Positions 1 through 11,035 of a DNA stretch of 64,000 nucleotides are shown piece by piece. The position numbers were made by a program, and so were the translations under genes. The stretch's first letter is position 1. Every line of letters starts with the position of its first letter. This DNA is from Cryptomeria japonica (taxonomy: Eukaryota; Streptophyta; Pinopsida; Cupressales; Cupressaceae). The stretch spans positions 555,049,136 to 555,113,135 of the forward strand of contig NC_081413.1 in NCBI RefSeq assembly GCF_030272615.1, read 5' to 3'. A model generated the notes under the pieces. It did no database searches. It saw only the letters and a list, made by a program, of their open reading frames with translations, and was not told the DNA's origin.

Positions 1-1106
1 TTGTGGAATAAAAGATGTTGTCATGCTAATTTTGATAATTTGGTTAAGATAAGTAAGTCAAGTGTTGTAAGAGGATTACCCCAACTTGTCAAACCGGATA
101 GTGTGATATGCAAAGATTGGCAAATCGGTAAGATGACCTCAAATTCTTTAAAGAACAAGAATTGTATTTCTAAGAATGTTTTATATTTGGTACATATTTA
201 TCTCTGTGGCCCTATGAGAACAAAGAGTTATTATGGTGATAGGTATTTCATGATCTTCACCCATGCATATTCTAAAATGATGTGGGTGACATTTGAGAGA
301 GAAATCATAAGTATTTAATAATTTTAAATCATTTAAAGCTCTGGTTGAGAAGGAAACTGGTAAGAACTTGAAGTGTTTAAGATTAGACCAAGAAGGTGAA
401 TTTATATTTGATGAATTTGTTAAGTATTGTGATGAATGGGGTATAAAGAGACAGATGTCTACTTTGAGGAAACCACAATAGAATGACATAGTATAAAGGA
501 AGAACAAAACAATAGTTGAAGCTGCAAGAACCATGTTATTGCAGGGTAATGTATCCAAAATGTTTTGGAGAGAAGCAGTTAGTACTCCTATATACACTTA
601 AAATTGAGTATTGGTAAAGAGAGGTAACAATAAGACACCCTATGAGCTATGGTATGGAAAAACCCCTTGTGTAAGTTATTTGAAATTTTTTGGAAGTCAA
701 TGTTTTATTAAGAGAGATAACTACACTGATAAATTTGATGCAAAATCTGATGAGGGAATTTTTCTTGGTTACTCTTCTAAGAGTAAGGCATATAAATGTT
801 ATAATTTGAGAACTAAGAAAATTGTTGAAAGTGCTAATATAAAAGTTGATGATCTATCTAATAAGTCTAAAGGTACAAGATGATCAAAACCTGAAAAGGA
901 TAATAATGAGGAAAACTTTGTGGGCATGAACCAGAGGCAAAAAATAATGAAGAAACAACAAATGTAGAACTAGATGCTCAACCGGTAATCGATGACAGTG
1001 AGGAAGAAAATGAAGAACCTGATGAAGAAGATACAGAACGGGCACATGCAATACTTAGATATTTCAGATTGAATCATTCCCAAGAGAAGATCATTGGTGA
1101 TAGGAA
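1..1106 (+). pseudogene. Ty1/copia pol remnant G1: integrase region (5' part outside window)
   Basis: The window opens inside a copia polyprotein. Residues 1-100 carry the GAG-pre-integrase/zinc-finger region (LWNKRCCHANFDNLV, VICKDWQIGKM) and the start of the integrase core. Positions 330-610 continue in another frame with LRLDQEGEF (second catalytic Asp). The expected catalytic Glu before RKNKT is a TAA at 494-496, and a TAG lies at 478-480. Positions 611-883 give the integrase C-terminal part (NKTPYELWYGKTP, GIFLGYSSKSKAYKC). The sequence closely matches the minus-strand copy G3. It stops at 1106, where element A inserted, and resumes at 9157. Several stops and frameshifts make it a dead copy. 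Its 5' LTR and gag lie outside the window. Confidence 0.9.
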
Positions 1107-2296
1107 TGTTAGGCCCAACATGGAAAGCTAATGTACTGAGAGGGGAGGGGTGAATCAGTACTTCAAAACTTTTCTTCAACAATAACTTTACTGTTATGCA
1201 TAAACTGAATAGTGCAGTAACATAATATAAAGCTAAAACAAATAGATAACAATCATACATGATTCACTCCATAACACATATATTTTGGTTACGCAGAAAC
1301 TCTTGGTTAGAGAGAAAAACTGCGGTGGGGATGGCACCCACAACTTCACTATTGCAATAATAAAGGTTGCTCGGTTAGAGCTACATGTTTAGCTATTTCT
1401 GATAGCTTACCCTATTAGGAGTATCAAGATCTATTAGATCTACCTTGCTAAAGGATTTTACAACACTTAAACTAAATGTTGCACCTAGTTAGAGGCTTTA
1501 CAATTTATAGACTTGATTAGAGTCTTTTACCCTATTAAAGGTTTCTCTTACAACTTCAAAATATTACAATAAATTCATTACAAATATCTGCAACTTTACA
1601 TCTAGAATGTTATAGCAGATTCTATGTGCTTGGAATAATATTACCTTGCTTATAGCATACCTCGGTAACCCATATAGTAACTCGGTAAACCCTTCTATTT
1701 ACTCTGTTCTTTGACTATTCTCTGAAATCCTTCTCGGTGACCTCTGTGTCTCTGTAACAGTCATAACACTTAGTGCTTTCACATGTTTTGCTTTGTATAT
1801 TTCTAAATCTTCTTTCTGTCATGCTACATGTATATTTTTTATCTTAATCCATGTTGTATACATATATCTCTTATGACGGTGATCCATTCATTGCTTCGAT
1901 CTTACAAACATGTTTTATCGAATGAATAATGATGCAAAATATTTCATTGGTTAGATGACCTCAAAATCATACACAATCTTTAAGTGCAATTTCCAATGTG
2001 ATAATGGTTAGATGTTCCTTGATTTTGTAACACGTTTTCATATGTATGTCCAGGTTCAATGAATCTAGTAACATGTTTCACTCGGTGTATAACAACTCGG
2101 TGTGTCATCTTTGCTGCTCGGTAGACATGGAATGATGCTCGGTAGACAGCTTGGTGTATACTGTGCTCTGAGACTACTTTCTTCTATAACCAACTAGACT
2201 GTGCATACCGACTGAATATCTCGGTAGAGATAATGGACTAGAGTATATAGAATAAATTTGAACATAAAAATAATAGCAACTTGATAAGTAGTAACA
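1107..2296 (-). repeat. Element A 3' LTR (1,190 bp)
   Basis: A direct repeat of 7997-9151, about 96% identical by eye, with a short extra stretch near 2085-2155 that is missing from the other copy. In element orientation it begins TGTTACTACTTATC and ends GGGCCTAACA. It contains the C-rich tract (plus strand GAGAGGGGAGGGGTGAATCA) and the GTAGAAAC...GCGGTGGGG box shared by all Sirevirus-like LTRs in this window. The word CTCGGT recurs eight times in its last 640 bp. Confidence 0.92.
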
Positions 2297-2655
2297 ATCT
2301 CCCCTTTTGACATTAGTTGATATGTTTGACAAAAACTACTTTCAAAGTTATAACTCAATAATCTATATACTTGCAAAATTTGACTATACTGATAGTATAT
2401 ACAATAGTCAATGAAATAGTAAATCCAGATATACTCCCCTTATCGATATACTATACAAAACTCTGATTTTGCATGCTCGGTGAGCAATGCTCTGTGTGCT
2501 ACTCTTGATCTTTGCTTACTGTATTGTTCACTGCTCGGTACACTGCTCTTGGATACTCTACTTTCTCTACTCGGTATACTCCCCCTATATACTATACTCC
2601 TTTTGTTTGATATTATACTTTGATGCTTTGAATACTATATCACTCCCCCTTTTTG
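2297..2655 (-). other. Element A multiple polypurine tracts and 3' untranslated region
   Basis: Read on the minus strand, the segment between the ORF2 stop and the 3' LTR holds four purine tracts: AAAAAGGGGGAG (2643-2654), AGGGGGAG (about 2579-2587), AAGGGGAG (about 2435-2443), and the one touching the LTR, AAAAGGGGAGAT (2297-2308). Only the last is correctly placed to prime plus-strand DNA synthesis. Tandem polypurine tracts upstream of the 3' LTR are a described Sirevirus trait. Otherwise the segment is AT-rich and non-coding. Confidence 0.75.
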
Positions 2656-2669
2656 ACAAACATCAAGAC

Positions 2670-5600
2670 TTAGATACCATTTGGTGGAGGTAACTGGTCA
2701 AAAAAGGATTTGTACTTGGTTGGTGCTTCGGTGAGAGCGATAGAGAGGGAATCCTTTACACTGTCCATTAAAGAATTTTGTGCTTGAATATCAGCCAATA
2801 ATAATATTAAGCCATCTAGAGTGCTTCCCTCTTGTGTAGTAGACAAGGAGGTGGCTCGGTTGATCTGTTCTTGGATGGATGAAAGATGAGGAAGGAATAA
2901 TGTCTAAAGTGTCATTATGTCCATCCTGATCTTGTGTTCTTCATTTCTTAGGTCCAATTGTTGAGCCATGAGCTGTTGTAACTTTGTATAAAAATTATGA
3001 ACTAAATTTGGCTCAGTGGTCAACTTATTTGAGAGATCGATGATCTCTTTCTCAATTGCTTCTATTTTATTTTTGATGTCTTTAATGAATAAAGAAAATG
3101 TGTAGAGTTTTTGAAATAAATAAAGAATGTGCTTGAGTTGAGGAGTCAACTCAACAATAAATTTGACAAGTTTAACTTTTCCAATAGCTATAGCTTTCTG
3201 TACCTCTTCTATCATTTTTGCAGTGAGCTCCTTGTCTTTTAGCTTGCTCAAATATATCGATGCATCTACTCCAGATGTCTCTATCTTTGTTAGGAGTTCA
3301 TCCAGTTGAATGTGGATGGCTACATCTATTGACACTAGAGCTTTCGGTAGCATATCTATTAAGAGTTCTTTCACCTTCTGAAGTACTTTATTTTTCTTTT
3401 GAATAGCCATTTGCTTCTCTTGTTCGGCCTTTGCTTTGCATAGTTCACCAAAATCAATGAGTGCTTGCCCCTTTAATTTTGATATGTCTACGTTGGGCAA
3501 CACTATTGGTTTTGAAAAATCAACTTTAAAACTATGCTTTTTCATCTTCTTTTCTTTACCTTTCACCGATGGAACTAAGACAATGGCTTGTGAGGCTTGA
3601 TGACCCTCGGTAGGTTGCTCAGTAGAGGCAACACTTTGGTCAGTTTCCTTAGCCTCTGTAGAGTCCTTTGGTGTCTCGGTACTCGGTGTCTCAGTTGCAA
3701 CATTTTCAGTGCTAGAAGGTGCTTGAGATGTTTGTTCTTGAGTAGTACCTTCTCCTATTGTAGTCTTGTGACCTTCGATGCCTTGATTCATATCCTGAGG
3801 GGTTTCGGTTGAGACAGGTTGATTAATCGGTGGATAAGGCTAAACTTGTTCCAAGACTGATTCACTGGATACAAGTTTTGCATATGCATTGCCTTCTATC
3901 ATTTCCTATTCCGGTGCCTCTGTATCCATGATATCTTCATCTATTTGAATGGTGTCAGTAGGGTCTTGCTCGGTAACATCAGGATCTTGCTCGGTGACAT
4001 CAACAATTTCAACTGTAGCTTGCTCACCGGCATCCTTGATTTTAAAGATTTCCTGCCACTTTACTTTTGTCTCATTTTCTACTTCAATATACAACCCATT
4101 CATCAGTTTTAAGGCTCTTTGTTTGACAAGAAACTTTGAGTTGTAGGTTGTCAGATGTTCTTTTATTTTAGCTACTGACATGTCAGGAAAGAGATGTACC
4201 AGACTTCTTTCTCTGATCTGTTTCTCTGAGTCCATTGCATACTTCCACCTATTGTCAATATGTAAATATAATTCATTTGGAAGTGAATTAGATAGTTCCA
4301 ATGGAGCTAACCGAAATTTTAGAAGTGTGCAGATGACAGCTTCTTCAGTTTGTCTCTTTTCATCATTATTTCTAGTTTCATACTTAACATATCTAAATGA
4401 TCCAAATCCACCATATTCTTTCAGATTAGCACAGAAGTTTTCAACACTATGTACATTTACCTTCTTTCTATTGACAATTTGAAATTTGCTTGCGTCCTCA
4501 GATTCAGTATCACTAGACTCTTTTGCCAAAATGAGTCTCTGAGTAGATTTCTTGTATATTTTTGTTACCTTGGGAACAGTAACACTTTTTGTTTTCTTAC
4601 TCGGTGAAGCTACAGATGCTTTAGTGTTAGGTCGCTTTACTGGAGGAGTCAGTGAGGCCTTTGATGAATCCAGTTTCTTTCTTTTCAACACTTTACCGTT
4701 AGGCAATTCAGTGCTTAGTGTTATAGTTGCCTCTTGTGCTTCAGATTCCTCTTCGGTAATAGCTATAGTGCCTTTGACAAGTGTGGAGGAAGAGTCTTCT
4801 CCAAATTTCTCTGACAATGCCTTTATCATCTTTGTAGCCTTTCTTGTAGCTTTGGGTACTACAATGCTCATCTTTACCTTTTCCTTCACTTCCTCATAGG
4901 TTCCATACCTCAGCTCGGTAGCATGCCTCGGTAATGTGAGAAATGCATCAACTTGTTGTTGTGTGATGTCAAAATCAATTTCATAACCCATAGGTGACAA
5001 AGATTGAGTTCTCGGTTCCACAACATTCACATAACAGTAATCAGTGTCTACTTCAAAACATATGTCATTTTTGTATTTCTCCACTAGCTGGGGTGGAATT
5101 CTATACCTGTTATGCATCTTCTCTTGAAATTTACTAAAGTAATGATCCATAATATCATTAAAATTATCACCTAACTTCTTAATGAAGTCATTAATCTGAT
5201 GGGTGATTGGTCGGTGTAGTTCCCAAACAACTTTACCGACCGATGGAAAGAATTTTTCAAAATAGAAAAACATGCATACAAGTAGTGATTCAAACTTTAG
5301 TGTATTAGCCGAGTTGTTCTTCTTCGGCTTCCTGATGGTGTTCAGGTTCTCAAATAGGTTTTTCAACAACACCTCACATAAATCAATTTTCATTCCCCTT
5401 TTCACAATTTTGTATGCTAGGTCTACTGCTACACAGGGTACACTGTTTTCCCTTGCTGATTGGAAGAAACAGTAACCTATTACTCTAATGGAAAATTTTA
5501 GTTCTTCATCTGTGACATTGTTCAATTTCAGTCCTCTGCAATCAGATTCCACTCTGGTTAAACTGATCAATTCCTTCTGTGATATCATCTTTTGGGCTCG

Positions 5601-6032
5601 GGCATGATCATAAATGGGGTAACTGGTAATCAGATGAATGATTTCCTTGGTAATCTTAAATGGTTTCTCTTCTAGCCACATGAAATCATTGTGAACTCTG
5701 CTCAGAACAAACTTGATCCACTAGGGTTTGAACACACGGGGATAGGTTAGGGCTTCAGTTAATCCCTTGATCTTAATGTGCTCATACTTGCTATTCAATT
5801 TACCATCTATGCACAATTCATCATAGGTGTCTTTGATTTCAACATGACCGAGTTATTCAACATGACATTTGGTGAAGAATCTCACATCCTCGACTAATAA
5901 CACTCTATCTAGGATGAGTGAGAATGCGGTTTTGTCATCGAGTTCAGATGCAACTTTTGGAGTCAGAGAGTATTTTAGTGAGGGATTTTCTACATTCTTA
6001 ACAACGATGGGATCTTGGATCTTAGATGCCAT
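2670..6032 (-). pseudogene. Element A ORF2: about 1,120-codon protein of unknown function
   Basis: One minus-strand frame runs from the ATG at 6032 (MASKIQDP) to TAA at 2672-2670. It is broken only by in-frame stops, near 5855, 5723, 3908, 3842 and 2906. The first 350 residues form a predicted folded domain with blocks LSRVHNDFMWLE, IGYCFFQSARENSV, VAVDLAYKIVKRG and FFYFEKFFPSVGKVVW. All have counterparts in the ORF2s of B and C. Next come a Lys/Ser/Thr-rich linker (many KK and TK pairs), a VTEQDPDVTEQDP repeat, and a Glu/Gln/Lys-rich coiled-coil tail. No retroviral enzyme motif is visible. The domain layout loosely recalls the family Pfam calls putative plant transposon protein, but that is from memory and unproven. 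Function unknown. Confidence 0.8.
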
Positions 6033-6581
6033 TGTAGATTTCAGATAAAAGCTAACAAAGGATCCTTAGGGTTTCAGGATTTTCAAACGGCAGGCGCTTT
6101 ATACTTAGTAGATAATAGCAACTTGATAAGATCGGTAAACTAGCTTAACAATGCATTGAGATTGATGTAAATACCTTGAATTTTCTTTGTAGGAGGTTTG
6201 ATCGCCTTACATTTTCTTTGCTTTGCCCTCTCGAAAACTTGGTAAGTAAAAATGACTGCAAAAAATGTTTTAAGTACACAATATACCTTATTGGGCTCCG
6301 TGCAGGTTAGGTCAAAAACATTAAATGCACTTGGTTCCACTTAACTTCCTTTCCTTTTTCCGCTTTAACCAAGTAACCAAACTTCCTTCATTCACCGACT
6401 AGACAGGTTTCCTGTATACACCGACTTGACAGGTTTCCTATATAGTGCTCCAAAAGACTTTGATAGAATTTCAAACTTACTAATACATCTTAATTATGCA
6501 GATTTGAATTAAGTACATAATAAAATAGGAACTGTTAAGATTTAACCTTGAGAGAATGCAGTCCCTTCATACCTTTACCGA
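6033..6581 (-). other. Element A spacer between ORF1 and ORF2
   Basis: About 550 bp of AT-rich sequence with no ORF I can support. It holds two near-identical stretches (ACCGACTWGACAGGTTTCCT at about 6393 and 6419), a short internal duplication. The small ORF at 6140-6340 shows no family resemblance. Confidence 0.6.
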
Positions 6582-7985
6582 TTAATTTGGAATAGGTGCA
6601 CCTAACTCGGTACGTAAGGTGCTTTCTTTATTTGACACAATTTCCTTCTTTTTCCAAATCATCTTTAAATTGTCTTTTATTTCTTCAGTGTCTTTTCTAG
6701 GTTGATCTCTGCAATCTCCAACCAAGTGTCCAACTTTGTGACAATGAAAACATGTCATACCAGGATTTCTCCATGATCTTTGGTTGTTCATTCCAACCCT
6801 TATAAAATAGTTGGCACTTATATGTCCATATCTTCCACAACATTCACACCATATCCTTGTATTGTAATCCCATGGTATTGTAGAATACTATCGGTAAGGA
6901 TCTATGTGAGCTCAGTAACCTCTAGCATTAGCTCAGTGTGCAGACCACATATAGTTATTTTGCTTCAGCCAACACTTCTCGGTACTATGTCCATATCTAT
7001 TGTAGTTTTTACAAAACCCTTTGAATTTTGCCTTTTGATAATTGTTGACAGACTTTGTCCTACATTGATTAGATGTGTGACCATATTTATTGCAATTGTA
7101 ACAATAACCTTTGGACTTAGTGACATTCGGTTGCTTACCTTTTCTGATTTGGCACATGTTGGTAGTGTGACCTTGATTTCCATAGTAGTTGCAAATAGGC
7201 TTCTTTCTTTTGATGTTATTCTTGTTTCCAGCTTGCTTTGATGATTCTCCTCTCTCGGTACTATGAATTCCCTTCTCGGTAGAGTCTTTTCCTTTATAAC
7301 CGAGTCCTACATCTTTGTTGGGTCATCTTGTATTTAGTTGCTCATCCAACATCTTTGATGCTTCATAACTCTTCTTCGGAGTTTCTTTGGATTTCTTCTA
7401 TGTTTCAAGTTCATTGGTTAACCTTGATACTTCAAGTTTCAATGCTTGATTCTCATCATTTTTCAGATTTGCTTCATGATGTGCATAACCTAGTTGATCT
7501 GACAGGTTTTGTTGAATTCTAGTCATCCTTGTGATTTCATCATTCTTATCAGATACTAAGACTTCGAGTTGTTGTTTCTCTCTTTCTAGATCTCTTACTT
7601 TATCCTCGGCTATCCTCAATGCATCAAGATTTTTAGTCATCTATGTGTTGAAATGTTCATGTTCTCTTTTCATTGCTTTTAGTCAATCAGCCAGTGTTTT
7701 GTTCTTTTCTTTCAATACTCCAATCATTTCTTTAGTCTCTTTAGATATACTGTTCTCAGATGATGTCTCAATTTGTTCCACTAACTCTTGAGAGTCCTGC
7801 AAATCATCAGATAATCTTCTTCTCACTTTTAGATATTTTTGTATTTGTTTTTGCATGTCTACAATCACTTGATTAGCATGATCCATCTCTTCTTGCAGAT
7901 ACACAATCCTCCAAGATTGTTTATAGCCTTCCAATGATAAGATATTTCTCTTTAGGCAGTTAAACCCTTTTCCAAGATTGTAGCT
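6582..7985 (-). pseudogene. Element A ORF1: Gag-like coiled-coil protein with five CCHC zinc knuckles
   Basis: A single minus-strand frame is open from the codon AGC that ends the primer binding site (7985) to the stop at 6582, about 467 codons with a few internal stops. The N-terminal half is heptad-like and charged (LEREKQQLEVLVSDKNDEI), a coiled coil. The C-terminal half carries five knuckles: CNYYGNQGHTTNMC, CYNCNKYGHTSNQC (intact), CKNYNRYGHSTEKC, CECCGRYGHISANY and CFHCHKVGHLVGDC (intact). The degenerate ones mostly show Cys to Tyr, a G-to-A change. A nucleocapsid-like RNA-binding role is likely by family analogy. No protease follows. No ATG lies at the head of the frame; the first in-frame ATG is about 34 codons in. 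Confidence 0.82.
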
Positions 7986-7995
7986 CTAATACCAA
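7983..7995 (-). other. Element A primer binding site
   Basis: On the minus strand the sequence next to the 5' LTR reads TTGGTATTAGAGC. This matches the initiator-Met tRNA site TGGTATCAGAGC with one change. Its position, one base inside the LTR, fixes the element's orientation. Confidence 0.9.
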
Positions 7996-7996
7996 T

Positions 7997-9151
7997 TGTT
8001 AGGCCCAATATGGAAAGCTAATATACTGAGAGGGGAGGGGTGAATCACTACTTCAAAACTTTTCTTCAACAATAAATTTATTGTTATGCATAAACCAAAT
8101 AGTGAAGTAACATAATATAAAGCTAAAACAAATAGATAACAATCATACATGATTCACTCCATAACACATATATTTTGGTTACGTAGAAACTCTTGGTTAG
8201 AGAGAAAAACTGCGGTGGGGATGGCACCCACAACTTCACTACTACAATAATAAAGGTTTCTCAGTTAGAGCTACATGTTTAGCTATTTCTGATAGCTTAC
8301 CCAGTTAGGAGTATCAAGATCTATTAGATCTACCTTGCTAAAGGATTTTACAACACTTAAACTAAATGTTGCACCTGGTTAGAGGCTTTACAATTTATAG
8401 ACTTGATTAGAGTCTTTTACCCTATTAAAGGTTTCTCTTACAACTTCAAAATATTACAATAAAATCATTACAAATATCTACAACTTTACATCTAGAATGT
8501 TATAGCAGATTCTATGTGCTCAGAATAAGATTACCTTGCTTATAGCATACCTCGGTAACCCATATAGTAACTCGGTAAACCCTTCTGTTTACTCTGTTCT
8601 TTGACTATTCTCTGAAATCCTTCTTGGTGACCTCTGTGTCTCTATAACAGTCATAACACTTAGTGCTTTCACATGTTTTGCTTTGTATATTTCTAAATCT
8701 TCCTTTCTGTCATGCTACATGTATATTTCTGATCTTAATCCATGTTGTATAATTAGATCTCTTATGATGGTGATCCATTCATTGCTTCAATCTTACAAAC
8801 ATGTTTTATCGAATGAATAACCATGCAAAATATTTCATTGGTTAGATGACCTCAAAATCATACACAATCTTTAAGTGCAATTTCCAATGTGATAACGGTT
8901 AGATGTTCCTTGATTTTGTAACATGTTTTCATATGTATGTCCAAGTTCAATGAATCTGGTAACACATTTCACTCGCTGTGTCATCTTTGTTGCTCGGTAG
9001 ACAGCTCGGTGTATACAACGCTCTGAGACTACTTTCTTCTATAACCGACTAGACTGTGCATACTGACTGAATATCTCAGTAGAGATAACCGACTAGAGTA
9101 TATAGAATAACTTTGAACATAAAACTAATGGCAACTTGATAAGTAGTAACA
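7997..9151 (-). repeat. Element A 5' LTR (1,155 bp)
   Basis: Partner of 1107-2296. In element orientation it ends ...GGGCCTAACA next to the primer binding site. It carries the same conserved box near 8163-8230 and the C-rich end near 8030-8046. The right boundary CA at 9150-9151 is followed by the target duplication AAGAA. Confidence 0.92.
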
Positions 9152-9156
9152 AAGAA

Positions 9157-9686
9157 TGCAGGTGTGCAAACCAGGAGAAAGATTTAAGAGAACTCATGCT
9201 TGATATCTACAATTGAACCCAAGACAATTAAGGAAGCACTAAAGGATGATGATTGGGTGAATGAATGAATGAAGAATTAGATCAAATTGAGAAGAATCAG
9301 ACATGATCACTTGTTCCTAGACCGAAGGATAAGAATGTAATTGGAATAAAATAGGTCTTTAGGAATAAATTGGATGGAGAAGGAAGAATTGTAAGAAACA
9401 AGGCAAGGTTATTCTGCAAAGGGTATGCTTAATAAGAAGGTGCAGATAATGGTGAAACATTTACTCCCGTTGCTAGATTAGAAGGAGTAAGGATGTTGCT
9501 CGCATTTGCTACATATAAGGGATTTAAAGTTTACCAAATGGGTGTCAAGTCAACCTTTCTAAATTGGATTCTAGAAGAAAAGTATACATTGAACAACATG
9601 ATGTATTTTCCTTGACTGATGATAAGGACATGGTGTGTAAATTGCATAAAGAACTATATGGTTTAAAGTAGGCACGAACTGAGATT
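9157..9686 (+). pseudogene. G1 copia remnant: reverse transcriptase N-terminal half
   Basis: Continuation of the remnant at 1-1106 after element A. In shifting frames one can read TIEPKTIKEALKDDDWV, then the equivalents of KWVFRNKLDGEG, NKARLFCKGYA, GFKVYQMGVKS and ELYGLK, which is the start of the copia reverse transcriptase. Many frameshifts and stops are present. It is cut at 9691 by solo LTR H and resumes at 10992. Confidence 0.85.
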
Positions 9687-9691
9687 ACATG

Positions 9692-10986
9692 TGTTAGGAT
9701 AATCGGTGAACAACTAAGAGGGGGCGGGGGTGAATTAGTTGTTAATAGATTATAACAATTAATCCACTATACAACCTTAAACTAGACCACATAAATGTTA
9801 AATATCGAAATAGCAGAAACAGATACCAGTAAACATGGCTCTGTGTGTTTGTAACTCACTATAGGTGACCTAATGGCCGTCGCCTGATACAACTCAACAA
9901 TAAAATAGATAATCAACACAATGCAACCATACCACATAACACCATGATTTTTATGTGGAAAACCCGATAAACCACGGTGGGAAGCCTACCCATAGTTAGA
10001 TGATACTTCTGCAGAAAGTATGTGATACAATGAGGGGCCTGCACATGTAGGAAGGCACACTGCCTAGAGCGCACTGCTCATTAAAAAATAGTCTCACTGA
10101 CTAAAGAGAGGTTAAAATCACCTAAAGATAATTGGAAAACAATCTAGTAGAATGAAATGCTAGAGACAACATCTACCATGCTTGATTATAGTCTCTGCTA
10201 AGCTCAATGCCAGAGGCCTTTGACCTCTTACATAAACCCAATTCGATCTTCAATGATCGACCTAATCATCTGCCTGAATGATATTACAATATTCACACAT
10301 TACATTTCCTTTTTCATCTCCACACACATCTGATCTACAATGAGATCTTACATTGATTTATACCAACCCTAAGGCCTGAACCAATTAGGTCGGCCACGTA
10401 AATATATTACAATAAGTTCATTACATATATCCATATTACAATGATATGCCATGTCAGATTTGGACCAAAATAACATTAACAAATCCATAAATTATCCCAG
10501 TAACGTGTAGAGAACATGTTAGCATGATACCGATCCATAACCTAGATAGGCACCAGACCTATTCTGGGTCCACCATGCCAAAGTGATATCTCCACCCGAT
10601 TGAATCATGATTAGAGAACATCTTCTGCATCCTGAATTCCATCTAGAAGCTGCACCAACACCACTTATGCATCATGTCAAGGATTCTCAATAAAAGATCT
10701 GCCGGTAAAACCTTGAACCTATGTCGGTAAGGGTTTACTAGAGTGTATGGTAGCATCAGATTACCAAGTCAATGCCATCTAACCAAGGCATGCTCTAGAA
10801 GCATGTACCACATATAACCAAACACATTCCATTTATCCAAACATGTCGGAAGTGTCCAACAGATAGTCCCTTCTGTCGGTAACACTAGATCTTTTGCCAG
10901 TAACCAAAACCTGTCATACAACTAGTGTTGACATCAATGACAAAAATTAAATGCAACACATAATCAATCCTTCCATATTGCCAACA
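9692..10986 (-). repeat. Solo LTR H (Sirevirus-like, 1,295 bp)
   Basis: TGTTAGGATAATC on the left and TATTGCCAACA on the right give TG...CA ends. The flanking 5-bp duplication ACATG is perfect (9687-9691 and 10987-10991) and sits inside the copia RT sequence. The C-rich LTR end (plus strand AAGAGGGGGCGGGGGTGAATT) and the GTGGAAAACCCGATAAACCA box (from about 9954) mark it as minus-oriented and related to the LTRs of A, B, C and G3. No internal region remains, as expected after recombination between the two LTRs. Confidence 0.9.
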
Positions 10987-10991
10987 ACATG

Positions 10992-11035
10992 CACATTTGA
11001 TAAAAAATGGATTCCAACATATCAGTGAGGACAAC
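10992..11035 (+). pseudogene. G1 copia remnant: short reverse transcriptase piece
   Basis: 44 bp reading HLIKNGFQHISEDN, the RT stretch that follows the part ending at 9691; compare HAHLIKI in copy G2. It confirms that H split one continuous copia gene. It is ended by gypsy LTR E at 11036. Confidence 0.8.

Larger units (their letters stand above)
1107..9151 (-). mobile_element. Element A: pol-less, Sirevirus-like non-autonomous LTR retrotransposon
   Basis: An 8,045-bp element inserted in copia remnant G1. Two LTRs (1107-2296 and 7997-9151) have TGTTAGG on the plus strand and TGTTACT on the minus strand, so each is bounded by TG...CA. The flanks are AGGAA (1102-1106) and AAGAA (9152-9156). 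Other copia copies in the window read AAGAA here, so this is a 5-bp target duplication with one mutation. A primer binding site next to the right LTR and a polypurine tract next to the left LTR set the orientation as minus. Inside are a zinc-knuckle ORF1 and a long ORF2; no protease, integrase, RT or RNase H motif is seen. Elements B and C share this plan. Confidence 0.9.

Noticed and set aside
2297..2306. Reading element A as plus-strand because ORF-like text precedes the right LTR
   Set aside because: The PBS is next to the right LTR and the PPT next to the left LTR on the minus strand, and all ORFs with homology are minus.
4180..4899. Plus-strand hydrophobic ORFs that look like membrane proteins
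   Set aside because: They are shadows of the minus-strand ORF2 of element A, whose frame and homology are clear.
11011..11019. ATTCCAACA as the right end of solo LTR H
   Set aside because: Gives no target duplication; the sequence from 10987 is copia RT, and the end at 10986 gives the perfect duplication ACATG.
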